From an uncultured Bacteroidales bacterium (GTDB lineage Bacteria > Bacteroidota > Bacteroidia > Bacteroidales > F082): DNA of 38,570 bases. Location: the NCBI GenBank assembly GCA_905234645.1, contig CAJOIS010000027.1, forward strand, positions 1 through 38,570. The letters are read 5' to 3'. Shown one piece after another: positions 7,826 to 16,200 of the stretch. The translations under genes were made by a program, and so were the position numbers. The notes under the pieces are model-generated. The model was given only the letters and a program-made list of their open reading frames with translations. It was not told where the DNA came from and did not search any database. Each line of letters opens with the position of its first letter. Within the stretch, counting starts at the first letter, position 1.

Positions 7826-10482
7826 TATCCGTTGTCTGTATTGTAGATATCCCGCAAAATCTGTTCCAAAGCGGCCTCGGAGGTTACTTTCACTTCGCGC
7901 GACTTGCTGCCGGAGAAGGGCCCGACGATGCCAGCGGCCTCCAGCTGGTCGATGATACGGCCTGCACGATTGTAGCCGAGTTTCAGCTTGCGTTGGATCA
8001 TCGAAGTGGAGCCTTGTTGGGTCTGCACCACGATACGAGCGGCTTCCTCGAAGAGGCTGTCGCGTTCGCCATCGTCGTCGATGTCGGCGGCTTCGCCTTC
8101 TTCCTCGGGCACTTCAGGCAGCAGGAAGGGCTCGGCATAGCCACGTTGTTCGCCGATGAACTTGGTGACGGTCTCCACCTCAGGCGTGTCGATGAAAGCG
8201 CATTGCAGACGTACCAAGTCGTTACCCGTGGAGAGCAGCATGTCACCGCGACCGATGAGTTGGTTGGCACCGCTTTGGTCGAGGATGGTCTTAGAGTCAA
8301 CCTGCGAGATGACGCGGAAGGCGATACGGGCCGGGAAGTTGGCCTTGATGGAACCTGTGATGATGTTGACCGACGGACGTTGCGTGGCGATGATGAGGTG
8401 GATGCCGATGGCACGTGCCAGTTGGGCGATACGGGCTATCGGGGATTCCACTTCACGGCCTGCCGTCATGATGAGGTCGGCGAACTCGTCGACGATGAGT
8501 ACGATATAAGGCAGATAACGGTGACCCTCGGTGGGCAGCAGCTTACGTGCTTTGAATTTCTCGTTGTATTCGATGATGTTGCGGCATTCGGCGGCCTTCA
8601 GCAGGTCGTAACGCTGATCCATCTCGATGCACAAGGAATTGAGCGTACGCACTACTTGCTTCACATCGGTGATGATGGCGTCTTCTGAGTCAGGCAGCTT
8701 GGCCAGATAATGGCGTTCGATGCGTTTGTAGAGCGTCAGTTCCACCTTTTTCGGGTCGACCATGACGAACTTCAGCTCTGACGGATGCTTGCTGTAGAGC
8801 AACGAGGCAATGATGGCATTCAAGCCTACCGACTTACCTTGTCCAGTGGCGCCGGCCATCAGGATGTGCGGACTCTTGGCAAGGTCGAAGACATAAGTCT
8901 CGTTAGAGATGGTTTTGCCGATGGCACAAGGCAGGGCATATTTTGAGTTTTGGAACTTCTCCGATGCCAGAACACTGCGCATGGAGACGGTTTCGGGCTT
9001 GCTGTTCGGCACTTCGATGCCTATGGTGCCTTTGCCTGGTATGGGGGCGATGATACGGATGCCTAAGGCGGCGAGGCTCAGAGCAATATCATCTTCTAGG
9101 TTCTTGATTTTTGAGATGCGGATGCCTGCGGCAGGGACGATTTCGTACAAGGTGACCGTAGGGCCGATGGTAGCTTTGATTCTGTCGATGGTGATGCCGT
9201 AGTTGCCAAGGGTTTCTACAATCTTGTTCTTGTTGGCTTCCAATTCCTCATTGTCGATTTCGGCTTTTCCTGCGCCATAGTCTTTAAGCATGTCCAAAGT
9301 CGGGAACTTGTAGTCGCGCAGCTCGTAGCGAGGGTCATAGAGGGTGTCCAAGGTGTGGTGCTCCATGTTTTTGGACTTCTCAACAACCTCTTCCTTGGGC
9401 GTTTCCTCGATGACCAACTCGACATTGTCGTCTTTCTTCTCCGCAATGACATCCTTGGGTTTGGCATCGTCGTTAGATGTCACGATGGGGTCCAGCGTGA
9501 TTCCAGTCTCTGTGACGTCTGTTGGTTTCTTGAAGACATTTTCTTTTGTCTCATTATTGTTGTCGGGGCTGACGATTTCAAAGGAAGGGTCTTTGGTGAA
9601 AGAGGTGACGGGGGGAAGATTATTTGTGTCTTCTTCGTCTTCGATGGCGTCGGGGTCGAGGTCTTCGCCATGGTTCATTTGGTTGTTCTCCCTTTCAATT
9701 TCGTCTTTGATGCGTTGTTCGGCGAGGAGGGCGGCCTGATGGCGGCGTTCGTCTTCGCGTTTCTCACGCAGCTCCTTGAAGTAGTTGAGGGTGAGGTTGA
9801 ATTGATAGACGGCGAAGACAAGGAACAGGAAGATGAGCACGATTAACGTGCCTATCCATCCGATGTAGGTTTGGAGAATCGTGTTGAGCCAAAGCCCCAC
9901 GGCACCGCCGAAAATAGCGCAGGATGTGACACCGCATTTCGGGCCGGAGAGGAAGCCGAAGAACAAAGGCAGCCAAACCAGGCACAACAGCGCATATTTC
10001 CAGATGCTCCACATCTTGATTTTGGCGACGTCAGTAAGTCGTAGGCCTATGAGTGTCAGCAGATAGACAAAGAAGAAAGATCCGATGCCGAACGACTCCT
10101 TGATGAGCGTCTGGCCAAGGAACACGCCGGCGCGCCCCGTACGGTTTTGGATGTCGATTTTTTGGCTGAAGATCTGGTAGCCATATTCTTGGTGGTGTCC
10201 GCTGAAGAAGCTGATCAGATAGGAAATCAAGGCGAGACCTAAAAACACGGCGAGGCAGATAAAGAGGATGCCGATGATCCGCGTCAAACGGCCATCGGTC
10301 TCCTTTTTCTCTTTGTCTTTCTTTGGCTTGGAGTCCTTGTTTTTAGGGGTTTTATCGCTCTTTTTAGGTTTCTCCTCTTTTTTCTTCTCTTCAGTTATCG
10401 TGGGCTGCTCCACCAGCAATTCGGATTCGGGTAAGGCTTTCGGCCTAAAGGTGTTTTCTTTACGGTTGTTTCCTGCTGCCAT
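7822..10482 (-). CDS. ftsK: DNA translocase FtsK/SpoIIIE family
   Basis: 886-residue division-septum DNA pump that clears and aligns chromosome termini. Order: Lys/Glu-rich cytoplasmic N-terminus (1-65); four or five membrane helices (about 66-230); acidic linker (about 240-400); RecA-like motor with Walker A GATGQGKS (544-551) and Walker B VLIVDEFADL (661-670); IATQRPSVNIITG; C-terminal gamma winged-helix domain from about residue 805 (SMIQRKLKLGYNRAGRIIDQLE), which reads polar KOPS-type sequences in known FtsK proteins. All motor motifs are intact. The ATG is preceded by a TATTTTTG box with a short leader. The stop overlaps the lolA start. Confidence 0.96.
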   Translation of the reverse strand: MAAGNNRKENTFRPKALPESELLVEQPTITEEKKKEEKPKKSDKTPKNKDSKPKKDKEKKETDGRLTRIIGILFICLAVFLGLALISYLISFFSGHHQEYGYQIFSQKIDIQNRTGRAGVFLGQTLIKESFGIGSFFFVYLLTLIGLRLTDVAKIKMWSIWKYALLCLVWLPLFFGFLSGPKCGVTSCAIFGGAVGLWLNTILQTYIGWIGTLIVLIFLFLVFAVYQFNLTLNYFKELREKREDERRHQAALLAEQRIKDEIERENNQMNHGEDLDPDAIEDEEDTNNLPPVTSFTKDPSFEIVSPDNNNETKENVFKKPTDVTETGITLDPIVTSNDDAKPKDVIAEKKDDNVELVIEETPKEEVVEKSKNMEHHTLDTLYDPRYELRDYKFPTLDMLKDYGAGKAEIDNEELEANKNKIVETLGNYGITIDRIKATIGPTVTLYEIVPAAGIRISKIKNLEDDIALSLAALGIRIIAPIPGKGTIGIEVPNSKPETVSMRSVLASEKFQNSKYALPCAIGKTISNETYVFDLAKSPHILMAGATGQGKSVGLNAIIASLLYSKHPSELKFVMVDPKKVELTLYKRIERHYLAKLPDSEDAIITDVKQVVRTLNSLCIEMDQRYDLLKAAECRNIIEYNEKFKARKLLPTEGHRYLPYIVLIVDEFADLIMTAGREVESPIARIAQLARAIGIHLIIATQRPSVNIITGSIKANFPARIAFRVISQVDSKTILDQSGANQLIGRGDMLLSTGNDLVRLQCAFIDTPEVETVTKFIGEQRGYAEPFLLPEVPEEEGEAADIDDDGERDSLFEEAARIVVQTQQGSTSMIQRKLKLGYNRAGRIIDQLEAAGIVGPFSGSKSREVKVTSEAALEQILRDIYNTDNGY

Positions 10483-10505
10483 TTTCTATTTTCGTTATGG
10501 AATTG

Positions 10506-10513
10506 CAAAAATA
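10506..10513 (-). promoter_or_regulatory. Likely -7 promoter box of ftsK-lolA
   Basis: TATTTTTG fits TAnnTTTG and lies 24 bases upstream of the ftsK ATG, predicting a leader of about 18 bases. The -33 position has TTC rather than TTG. Confidence 0.5.
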
Positions 10514-10553
10514 CACAAAATGTTGCTGTTTGGAAAGATGTTTTGTTGATAAT

Positions 10554-10922
10554 TTACACCCCCAAAACAACATTTGCATCAATATTCAATTTTTGGCTCA
10601 TTGTGCGGGCAAGCGACAATGAAGGTTCGGTTTTACCATGCATGATTTCGCTCATCCGAGGTTCACTGATGCCAAGTAAGGCAGCGATGGCCTTTTGCGA
10701 AAGCCCCATCTCGTACATGCGAAGCTTGATGATGTCGATGAGTGACGGCTTGCCAATAGGATAATGGATGTCCTCGTACTCTGCCACAAGCTCGGAAAGA
10801 AGGTTCAACTCGATGTTTTCTGGAGAATCTTCCGGGACGCCATCTGCCCAAGTGAGCGGAAGCAACTCGTCAATGCGGGCCATGGCCGCTTCGTATTCTT
10901 TTTCTGTCTTAATGTGTGCCAT
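10554..10922 (-). CDS. higA: HigA-type antitoxin, helix-turn-helix protein
   Basis: 122-residue protein. The N-terminal ~65 residues resemble the HigA (COG5499) family region, with TWADGVPEDSPENIELNLL. The C-terminal half is an XRE-type helix-turn-helix (LSQKAIAALLGISEPRMSEI, about residues 74-93). It would bind and neutralise the HigB toxin encoded 3 bases upstream and repress the shared promoter. Toxin-before-antitoxin order is the usual higBA arrangement. No frameshift or truncation is visible. Confidence 0.87.
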   Translation of the reverse strand: MAHIKTEKEYEAAMARIDELLPLTWADGVPEDSPENIELNLLSELVAEYEDIHYPIGKPSLIDIIKLRMYEMGLSQKAIAALLGISEPRMSEIMHGKTEPSLSLARTMSQKLNIDANVVLGV

Positions 10923-10925
10923 ATC

Positions 10926-11222
10926 TCAAAGGTTTTCAATGTTTTCTATTTTGTCATACTCAGCATGGGTGCCGATAAAACGTATAAATACATTCTGCGG
11001 TGTAAACTTAATCACTACGACCAAACGGAAGTCGTTTCCCTTGATGTTGAAGACATAATGCTGATTGCCAACATAATCTACCGAGTTGAAGGTTTGCTTG
11101 ATGTCGGCAAAGCTATGCCATTCTGCTTTCTCCGTTTTCTCGAACCAATCGTCAAGAGCGGTCTTGGCCTGAGGATGTTCTGTATAGTACTCTACCAGTT
11201 TCTTTTTAGCTATGACTCTCAT
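10926..11222 (-). CDS. higB: HigB-family type II toxin (mRNA interferase)
   Basis: 98-residue RelE-superfamily protein of the HigB_toxin type. It shows MRVIAKKKLVEYY at the start, then WHSFADIKQTFNSVDYVGN and FNIKGNDFRLVVVIKF, and ends near FIRFIGTHAEYDKI. Family members cut mRNA on the ribosome. The start ATG at 11222 is chosen because it opens the conserved domain and lies 16 bases after the predicted start point of a near-consensus promoter. A longer reading from 11273 would begin upstream of that promoter. It forms an operon with higA. Confidence 0.87.
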   Translation of the reverse strand: MRVIAKKKLVEYYTEHPQAKTALDDWFEKTEKAEWHSFADIKQTFNSVDYVGNQHYVFNIKGNDFRLVVVIKFTPQNVFIRFIGTHAEYDKIENIENL

Positions 11223-11243
11223 GCTGTTTTCTTTTTGATGCTG

Positions 11244-11273
11244 CAAACATACAATAATTATTCCAAAAAACAA
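11244..11273 (-). promoter_or_regulatory. Promoter of higBA (TTG-N19-TATGTTTG)
   Basis: A -33 TTG (11273-11271), a 19-bp spacer and a -7 TATGTTTG (11251-11244) match the Bacteroidota consensus exactly. The spacer holds a 10-bp perfect palindrome AATAATTATT (11253-11262), a candidate HigA operator. Predicted transcription start is near 11238. Confidence 0.72.
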
Positions 11274-11300
11274 AACAATCTTACAAAAAATGTAAGATTG
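11262..11300 (-). terminator. Intrinsic terminator of lepB
   Basis: A perfect 10-bp stem CAATCTTACA / TGTAAGATTG with a 5-base loop (11276-11300) is followed on the minus strand by TTTTGTTTTTTGG. It lies 33 bases past the lepB stop. Its T-tract contains the -33 box of the higBA promoter. Confidence 0.82.
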
Positions 11301-11333
11301 CTTTGGGTTGTATTAAAATATTGGAGTGTGAAG

Positions 11334-12848
11334 CTACTTCGGAATCTTAAACATCCGTTTCCAGCGGATGCCACCGTTCTCCTTGTCTCTGGAGAGCCAG
11401 ATGAGTATGGGCTTGCCAACAATGTGGTTTTCAGGTACATATCCCCAAAAACGTGAATCGGCGGAATTGTGGCGGTTATCACCCATCATCCAATAATAGT
11501 CCATCTCGAAGGTGTAGCTGTCGGCCATCTGCTCGTCGATGAAGATCTTGTTTCCAATTACCTTCACGTCGTGCAACTCATAGGCGTGGATAATACGCTC
11601 ATAGAGCGGCAACGTGTTGATATCCAGTTTCACGGTTTCGCCTTTCTTCGGGATGTAGATGGGACCGAAGTTGTCCACGTTCCAAGGATAGAGGTCGGGG
11701 CGGTTGGGGAAGAGGCTCGTGCTGGTGCCTTCGCCTGGGGCTTCGATGTTGCGCATCACGGAGGTGATATAAGGCAGTTTGATGAGCTCGTCAGCCACCT
11801 TTGCGCTGATGTTGAGAATGAAGGTGTTGGGGTCGGCGGTGCGGTAACCCTCGGTGATGTTGTACTTGTCCAGGGTCTGCTTGTTGATGCCGCCGTTGGT
11901 GGTCACCACGGTGTAGTTGAACTGCATGTTCTCGGGCTCAAAGGCCTTCTCGCCGTTGATAAACACCACACCGTTGACAATCTTCAGGCTGTCGCCAGGC
12001 ATGCCGATGAGACGCTTCACATAGTTTTCGCGCTTGTCCACTGGATGTGCGATGACCTTGCCGAAGTTTTGGTGGTCGTTCCAAACGGTTTGGCGGCCGT
12101 ATTCACGCACGAGGTCGTAATAGCTGATGCTGCTTTGGAAGATGTCGCAGACCGTGTCGCCGGCGGGATAGTTGAACACGATGGGATCGTAACGCTTCAT
12201 CGTCGACACACCAGGATAGCGGTGATACGGCAGCTTGATCCATTCCACATACGACTTGGCAGTTTTGCTGCCAGGTAAGGTGTTGTGCACAAAGGGGAAC
12301 GAAAGCGGTGTGTTGGGACGTTTGGGGCCATAATGTATCTTGCTGACAATCAAATAATCGCCGACGCAGAGCGACTTCTCCATACTCGAAGTGGGGATGG
12401 TGAAGGCCTCGAAGACGTAGGTCCTGATGATTAGTGCGGCGACCACGGCAAAGATGATGGCATCGAACCACTCGCGGGCGGTCGATTTCTTGGGTCTTGT
12501 GGTCGTGGAAGGGTCTTGGTATTTGTCGTCCTTGGCGATGATGGGGAAGAAAATGAAGGGCAAAATGGCGGCCATGCCTTCCTCCCAGATTTTGAATCGG
12601 CCAAAGCATTTTCCCATCTCAACGAGCATGAGCAACAGCATGAAGATGTTGATGTAAGGGAAGACGATGAAGAACCACCACCAGAACTTTTTGTGTTTGC
12701 CGATGATCTTCAGCATGACGAAAATGTTGTAGTAGGGGATGAGGCTGTACCAGCCTTTTTGTCCGGCTTTCTCAAACTGCTTCCAGCAGAACGCAATCGG
12801 GATGGTAAAGAGCGCCGGGACAATAAGGATAAAGAGAATTAGTGACAT
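11334..12848 (-). CDS. lepB: Signal peptidase I
   Basis: 504-residue inner-membrane serine protease that removes signal peptides from exported proteins. The N-terminal ~105 residues hold three hydrophobic helices (about 1-21, 54-77, 92-106). One further membrane anchor at about 128-146 precedes the catalytic region. The active Ser is in IPTSSMEKSL (about Ser155), and the general-base Lys is in YVKRLIGMPGD (about Lys278). The C-terminal box GDNRHNSADSRFWGYVP is intact. It is much longer than E. coli LepB (324 residues), because of the extra N-terminal helices and insertions near 175-270 and 305-430, as seen in other Bacteroidota. Own promoter (12905-12912) and terminator (11262-11300). Confidence 0.94.
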   Translation of the reverse strand: MSLILFILIVPALFTIPIAFCWKQFEKAGQKGWYSLIPYYNIFVMLKIIGKHKKFWWWFFIVFPYINIFMLLLMLVEMGKCFGRFKIWEEGMAAILPFIFFPIIAKDDKYQDPSTTTRPKKSTAREWFDAIIFAVVAALIIRTYVFEAFTIPTSSMEKSLCVGDYLIVSKIHYGPKRPNTPLSFPFVHNTLPGSKTAKSYVEWIKLPYHRYPGVSTMKRYDPIVFNYPAGDTVCDIFQSSISYYDLVREYGRQTVWNDHQNFGKVIAHPVDKRENYVKRLIGMPGDSLKIVNGVVFINGEKAFEPENMQFNYTVVTTNGGINKQTLDKYNITEGYRTADPNTFILNISAKVADELIKLPYITSVMRNIEAPGEGTSTSLFPNRPDLYPWNVDNFGPIYIPKKGETVKLDINTLPLYERIIHAYELHDVKVIGNKIFIDEQMADSYTFEMDYYWMMGDNRHNSADSRFWGYVPENHIVGKPILIWLSRDKENGGIRWKRMFKIPK

Positions 12849-12904
12849 TTTTATTCGTGATTTCTTTATTAACGAATGGATAAATGAAATAGTATTATCG
12901 GCTG

Positions 12905-12912
12905 CAAAAGTA
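12905..12912 (-). promoter_or_regulatory. Likely -7 promoter box of lepB
   Basis: TACTTTTG fits TAnnTTTG; 19 bp upstream is TTA in place of TTG. The 14 bases TACTTTTGCAGCCG are identical to those at the tRNA-like promoter (35136-35123). Predicted leader is about 50 bases. Confidence 0.6.
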
Positions 12913-13002
12913 GGGAGAAATTCTAATTAATTAAGGTTTGCGTTAAAAAATGGTGTGATTAATTATTGATTTTGAGTTAATTACAACCATATATTAACAG
13001 TT

Positions 13003-13039
13003 CACAACTTTGTGGACCACAACTTTGTGGACCACAAAA
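13003..13039. repeat. Tandem 15-mer with palindromic core, after dapB
   Basis: CACAACTTTGTGGAC occurs twice head to tail (13003-13017, 13018-13032), followed by a partial third copy CACAAA. The junction of copies makes the near-palindrome TTTGTGG-N-CCACAAA. It begins right after the dapB stop codon on the minus strand. No T-run follows, so a terminator role is uncertain. Confidence 0.75.
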
Positions 13040-13750
13040 CTATGTACCAATCAAATCCTCCATCCCAAAACAGCCTGTCTTTCCGATAAGGAACTCGGCG
13101 GCGGCGATGGCACCCAAGGCAAAGCCTTGACGGTTGTAGGCCTCATGGGAGAGGGTGATCTTGTCGGCAGGCGACTCGGCCATCACGCTGTGGATGCCGT
13201 TCACCTCGCCCTCGCGCGTCACTTTAATATATAACGTATGGTCCGCGGGGGCATCAATGCTCCAATGGTCATAGTCGTGGTTGACGGTGAGGATGTCATT
13301 GGCTAGTTTCACGGCGGTGCCGCTGGGCTTGTCGAGCTTGTGGATGTGGTGCGTTTCGGCCATCGAGAGTTGGTAGCCATATTTCTCCGCAAACTTGGCC
13401 AACTGTTTGTTGAGTAAGAACATGATGTTCATGCCAATGCTGAAGTTGGGTGCAGTAAAGAGGCTTTGCTTTTCAGCCAAGCAACGTGCCTTGATTTCTT
13501 CAAAGTGCTCTTGCCATGCCGTGGTACCCACGACAATCGGGATGTGCAGGTCAAAGCAGTGGTGGATGTTGCCCGCTACTTGGTCGGGCTGGCTGAAGTC
13601 GATGGCGACATCGGCTTGCTTGACAAGCTCGATGCGTTCTTCCCATTCCTGTGGATTGTCAATGGTGACAATGACCTCATGCTGGCGGGCGAGGGCGGCT
13701 TTCTCCACCTCGTGGCCCATTTTTCCATATCCTATGATTGCTATTTTCAT
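13040..13750 (-). CDS. dapB: 4-hydroxy-tetrahydrodipicolinate reductase
   Basis: 236-residue enzyme of the lysine/diaminopimelate pathway that reduces hydroxy-tetrahydrodipicolinate with NAD(P)H. The N-terminal Rossmann motif is IIGYGKMGHEVE. The catalytic and substrate-binding segment ETHHIHKLDKPSGTAVK is intact, and FSIGMNIMF lies before it. It is slightly shorter than the E. coli enzyme (273), as in other Bacteroidota. The ATG at 13750 opens the Rossmann strand; an in-frame ATG at 13774 would add eight unconserved residues. A hairpin-forming repeat separates it from the DUF5683 gene upstream. Confidence 0.95.
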   Translation of the reverse strand: MKIAIIGYGKMGHEVEKAALARQHEVIVTIDNPQEWEERIELVKQADVAIDFSQPDQVAGNIHHCFDLHIPIVVGTTAWQEHFEEIKARCLAEKQSLFTAPNFSIGMNIMFLLNKQLAKFAEKYGYQLSMAETHHIHKLDKPSGTAVKLANDILTVNHDYDHWSIDAPADHTLYIKVTREGEVNGIHSVMAESPADKITLSHEAYNRQGFALGAIAAAEFLIGKTGCFGMEDLIGT

Positions 13751-13762
13751 GATATTGTGATT

Positions 13763-13836
13763 GACACGGGACACGGGACTACGGGACGCGGGACAAGACC
13801 AACGTCTCGTGTCTCGTGTCTCGCAGTCTCGCGTCT
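13763..13836. repeat. GGGAC / GTCTC heptad-type inverted repeat
   Basis: The left arm (13763-13794) is built of CGGGAC-type units of 7-8 bases. The right arm (13804-13836) is built of CTCGTGT-type units. The arms are complementary with G-T wobbles on the plus strand and A-C mismatches on the minus strand, around a 9-base loop. It fills the gap between dapB and the DUF5683 gene. Confidence 0.8.
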
Positions 13837-13856
13837 ATTGTAGTGCATAAACATTG

Positions 13857-14501
13857 TCAAAAGTTCAATTTAAACGACACCCCTAGTTGGGCGTATTGCG
13901 GCATTGGCACTGGCGTCTCCGTCGGCTTCAGATATGGGTCGACGTTGAGGCTGAGGTCGTCGCTGATGTCGTAGGTGTAAAGATGTCCATCCACGATGGC
14001 GTCGATAATGTTCAAGCCGTACCAGGCCACGGTGAGGATGGTGTATAGTTCGAAGTCGCGGCGATACGACTCCTTGTAGGTTTGAAGTTGCCCTTCGGCA
14101 TATCTGCTGGCCAACGCTGCCTCGTATTCGTTGAGCGTCACCCCATCGGGAAGGTCACCCGTCTTGAATTCGTATGCATGGAGATAGGAACGGTACTCGG
14201 AATAGTTGCTGTACGACAGGTAGCCGATGCCGCCCAATCCGGCATAGACGATGGGCACTTTCCACCATTTGCGGTTGTAGATCTGTCCCAACCCGGGCAG
14301 GCAGGCCGACATGATGGCGGCTTTCGTTGGACGATTGAACTTTTTAGCCTTTGCCGGTTTGGTGGCCTTTGTCTCCTTGACGACAGTGTCGGCGGTGATG
14401 ATGGTGTTGCCAACGGTGTCGAACACTACATTCTGCGCTTCCGTTTTCTGAAAGGCGAGGAGGGTCAGAAGGCCCAAAAGGAACAGGAAACGGCGCGGCA
14501 T
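13857..14501 (-). CDS. DUF5683 domain-containing protein
   Basis: 214-residue envelope protein of unknown function. A signal peptide covers about residues 1-22 (LLGLLTLLAFQKTEAQ). The DUF5683 core begins near residue 60 with KAAIMSACLPGLGQIYNRKWWKVPI in two adjoining segments and holds a hydrophobic stretch at about 76-95. A second hydrophobic stretch lies at about 150-170 (LTVAWYGLNIIDAIVDGHL). The chain ends in a beta-like strand with terminal Phe. The parA-parB-DUF5683-dapB-lepB order is commonly seen in Bacteroidota, but no mechanism links them. The start is 5 bases after the parB stop. Confidence 0.82.
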   Translation of the reverse strand: MPRRFLFLLGLLTLLAFQKTEAQNVVFDTVGNTIITADTVVKETKATKPAKAKKFNRPTKAAIMSACLPGLGQIYNRKWWKVPIVYAGLGGIGYLSYSNYSEYRSYLHAYEFKTGDLPDGVTLNEYEAALASRYAEGQLQTYKESYRRDFELYTILTVAWYGLNIIDAIVDGHLYTYDISDDLSLNVDPYLKPTETPVPMPQYAQLGVSFKLNF

Positions 14502-14506
14502 AGCGT

Positions 14507-15394
14507 TTATTTGTGGTTGAAGAGTTCCATGATGCGGTCAAACTCGGCTTCGTCCTTGAAGTCGATGACCACGCTGCCGTGGCCTTTGATGTCGCGCTTC
14601 ACCTTCACCTTGGTGTTGAGTGTCTGCGACAAGGTCTTGATCTTGCTTTTGAAATGCTCGGGGATGAAGTTGGTCTGCTTCTTCTCCTTGCCTTGCCCTT
14701 TGGCCTTGTCTGCCATCTCCTCGGTCTGGCGCACGTTCATCTCGTCCATGATGATCTGCTGGAGGAGTTTCAGTTGTTCTTCTTTGTCATTGATGTTGAT
14801 GAGGGCGCGAGCGTGACCCATACTGATATGTCCGTCACGGATGGCAATCTGTACCTCTGCCGGCAGCTTCAACAGCCTCAAGAAATTGGCGACGGCGCTA
14901 CGGCTCTTGCCCACCTTCTCGCTCACCTCTTCTTGTGTCATGTTGCACTCGTCGATGAGGCGTTGGTAGGAGATGGCCACCTCAATGGCGTTGAGGTTCT
15001 CACGGTGGATATTCTCGATGAGGGCGAGTTCGAGCATCTGTTCGTCGTTGGCCACGCGGATGAATACCGGAATGGTGGTCAGGCCGGCCATCTTGGAGGC
15101 ACGCAGACGACGCTCACCCGAGATGAGTTGGTATTTGTTGTAGCCGAGTTTCCTTACCGTAACAGGCTGGATGATGCCTTGTTCCTTGATGGACTGCGCC
15201 AGTTCGCGTAATGCCGTCTCGTCAAATTCGGTACGGGGTTGGAAGGGGTTGGTTTCTATGAGGTTGATGTCGATTTCTGCCACGGCGCCAGCCACGAAAT
15301 CGCCGCTGATGTCCTTGCTGGTGATGTCAGTTTCGGGGCTGCCGAGAATGCGGTCAAGACCCTTTCCCAGACCTGTTTTCTTCGTTTCTGCCAT
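14507..15394 (-). CDS. parB: ParB/Spo0J chromosome-partitioning protein
   Basis: 295-residue DNA-binding CTPase of the ParABS system. The N-terminal ParB/Srx domain holds NPFQPRTEFDE and the CTP-binding GERRLRASK motif. The helix-turn-helix region has ENIHRENLNAIEVAISYQ, TQEEVSEKVGKSRSAVANFL and GHISMGHARALI. The C-terminal part (about 235-295) is the dimerisation region. It loads at parS and guides origin segregation with ParA, encoded just upstream (5-base gap). No obvious parS (TGTTTCACGTGAAACA-like) site was found in this window. Confidence 0.94.
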   Translation of the reverse strand: MAETKKTGLGKGLDRILGSPETDITSKDISGDFVAGAVAEIDINLIETNPFQPRTEFDETALRELAQSIKEQGIIQPVTVRKLGYNKYQLISGERRLRASKMAGLTTIPVFIRVANDEQMLELALIENIHRENLNAIEVAISYQRLIDECNMTQEEVSEKVGKSRSAVANFLRLLKLPAEVQIAIRDGHISMGHARALININDKEEQLKLLQQIIMDEMNVRQTEEMADKAKGQGKEKKQTNFIPEHFKSKIKTLSQTLNTKVKVKRDIKGHGSVVIDFKDEAEFDRIMELFNHK

Positions 15395-15399
15395 TTCAG

Positions 15400-16182
15400 T
15401 TATTCGTTAGGGTTGGACATGTTGTTTCTCTCCAGGATTTCGCGAGCCAGGTTGAGGTAATTGATGGCTCCCGTGCTGTTGGCATCATACATCACGATGG
15501 TCTTGCCGTAACTCGGGGCCTCGCTCAGGCGCGTGTTGCGGTTGATGATGGTGTTGAACACCATATCCTGGAAGTGCATTTTGACCTCTTCCACCACCTG
15601 CTTGGAAAGACGCAGACGCGTGTCGAACATGGTGAGCAGGATGCCTTCGATGTCGAGGTCGGGGTTGAGGCGGGTCTGGACGATCTTGATGGTGTTCAAT
15701 AGTTTGCCAAGGCCTTCAAGGGCGAAGTATTCGCACTGCACGGGGATGATGACCGAGTCGGCGGCAGTGAGCGAGTTGACGGTGACGAGGCCCAGCGACG
15801 GCGAGCAGTCAATGATGATGAAGTCGTAGTCTTCCTTGATGGGGGCGAGGAGCTTTTTCATCATGAGCTCGCGTTCGGGCAGGTTGATCATCTCGATTTC
15901 GGCACCTACGAGGTCAATGTGAGCGGGGAGCAGGAAGAGGTTGGGCGTCTCCGTTTCGGTGATAACCGTCTTGGGGTCCACCTGGTCGATGATGCATTCG
16001 TAGATGCTCGTTTCCACGGTCCTTGGGTCAACGCCCACGCCCGAAGTGGCATTGGCTTGGGGGTCGGCATCGATAAGGAGGGTCTTATATTCAAGGACGG
16101 CTAAACTGGCCGCCAAGTTGATGGCGGAAGTGGTCTTGCCTACGCCGCCTTTTTGGTTGGCTATTGCTATTGTCTTTCCCAT
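15400..16182 (-). CDS. parA: ParA/Soj chromosome-partitioning ATPase
   Basis: 260-residue deviant-Walker ATPase. KGGVGKTT (residues 11-18) is the signature P-loop with the first Lys that contacts the partner subunit. [12 protein letters not shown] and [13 protein letters not shown] are the A' and B motifs, and [14 protein letters not shown] follows. It binds DNA non-specifically as an ATP dimer and is displaced by ParB. It heads the parA-parB-DUF5683 run. A TATTTTTG promoter box lies within a 13-bp perfect inverted repeat 19-48 bases upstream, suggesting that the operon is repressed at its promoter. Confidence 0.95.
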   Translation of the reverse strand: MGKTIAIANQKGGVGKTTSAINLAASLAVLEYKTLLIDADPQANATSGVGVDPRTVETSIYECIIDQVDPKTVITETETPNLFLLPAHIDLVGAEIEMINLPERELMMKKLLAPIKEDYDFIIIDCSPSLGLVTVNSLTAADSVIIPVQCEYFALEGLGKLLNTIKIVQTRLNPDLDIEGILLTMFDTRLRLSKQVVEEVKMHFQDMVFNTIINRNTRLSEAPSYGKTIVMYDANSTGAINYLNLAREILERNNMSNPNE

Positions 16183-16200
16183 TTTTTATTCACTCGTTTT

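Noticed and set aside
13003..13039. Short CRISPR-like array
   Set aside because: Repeats of 15 bases are directly adjacent with no spacers, and no cas gene is present.
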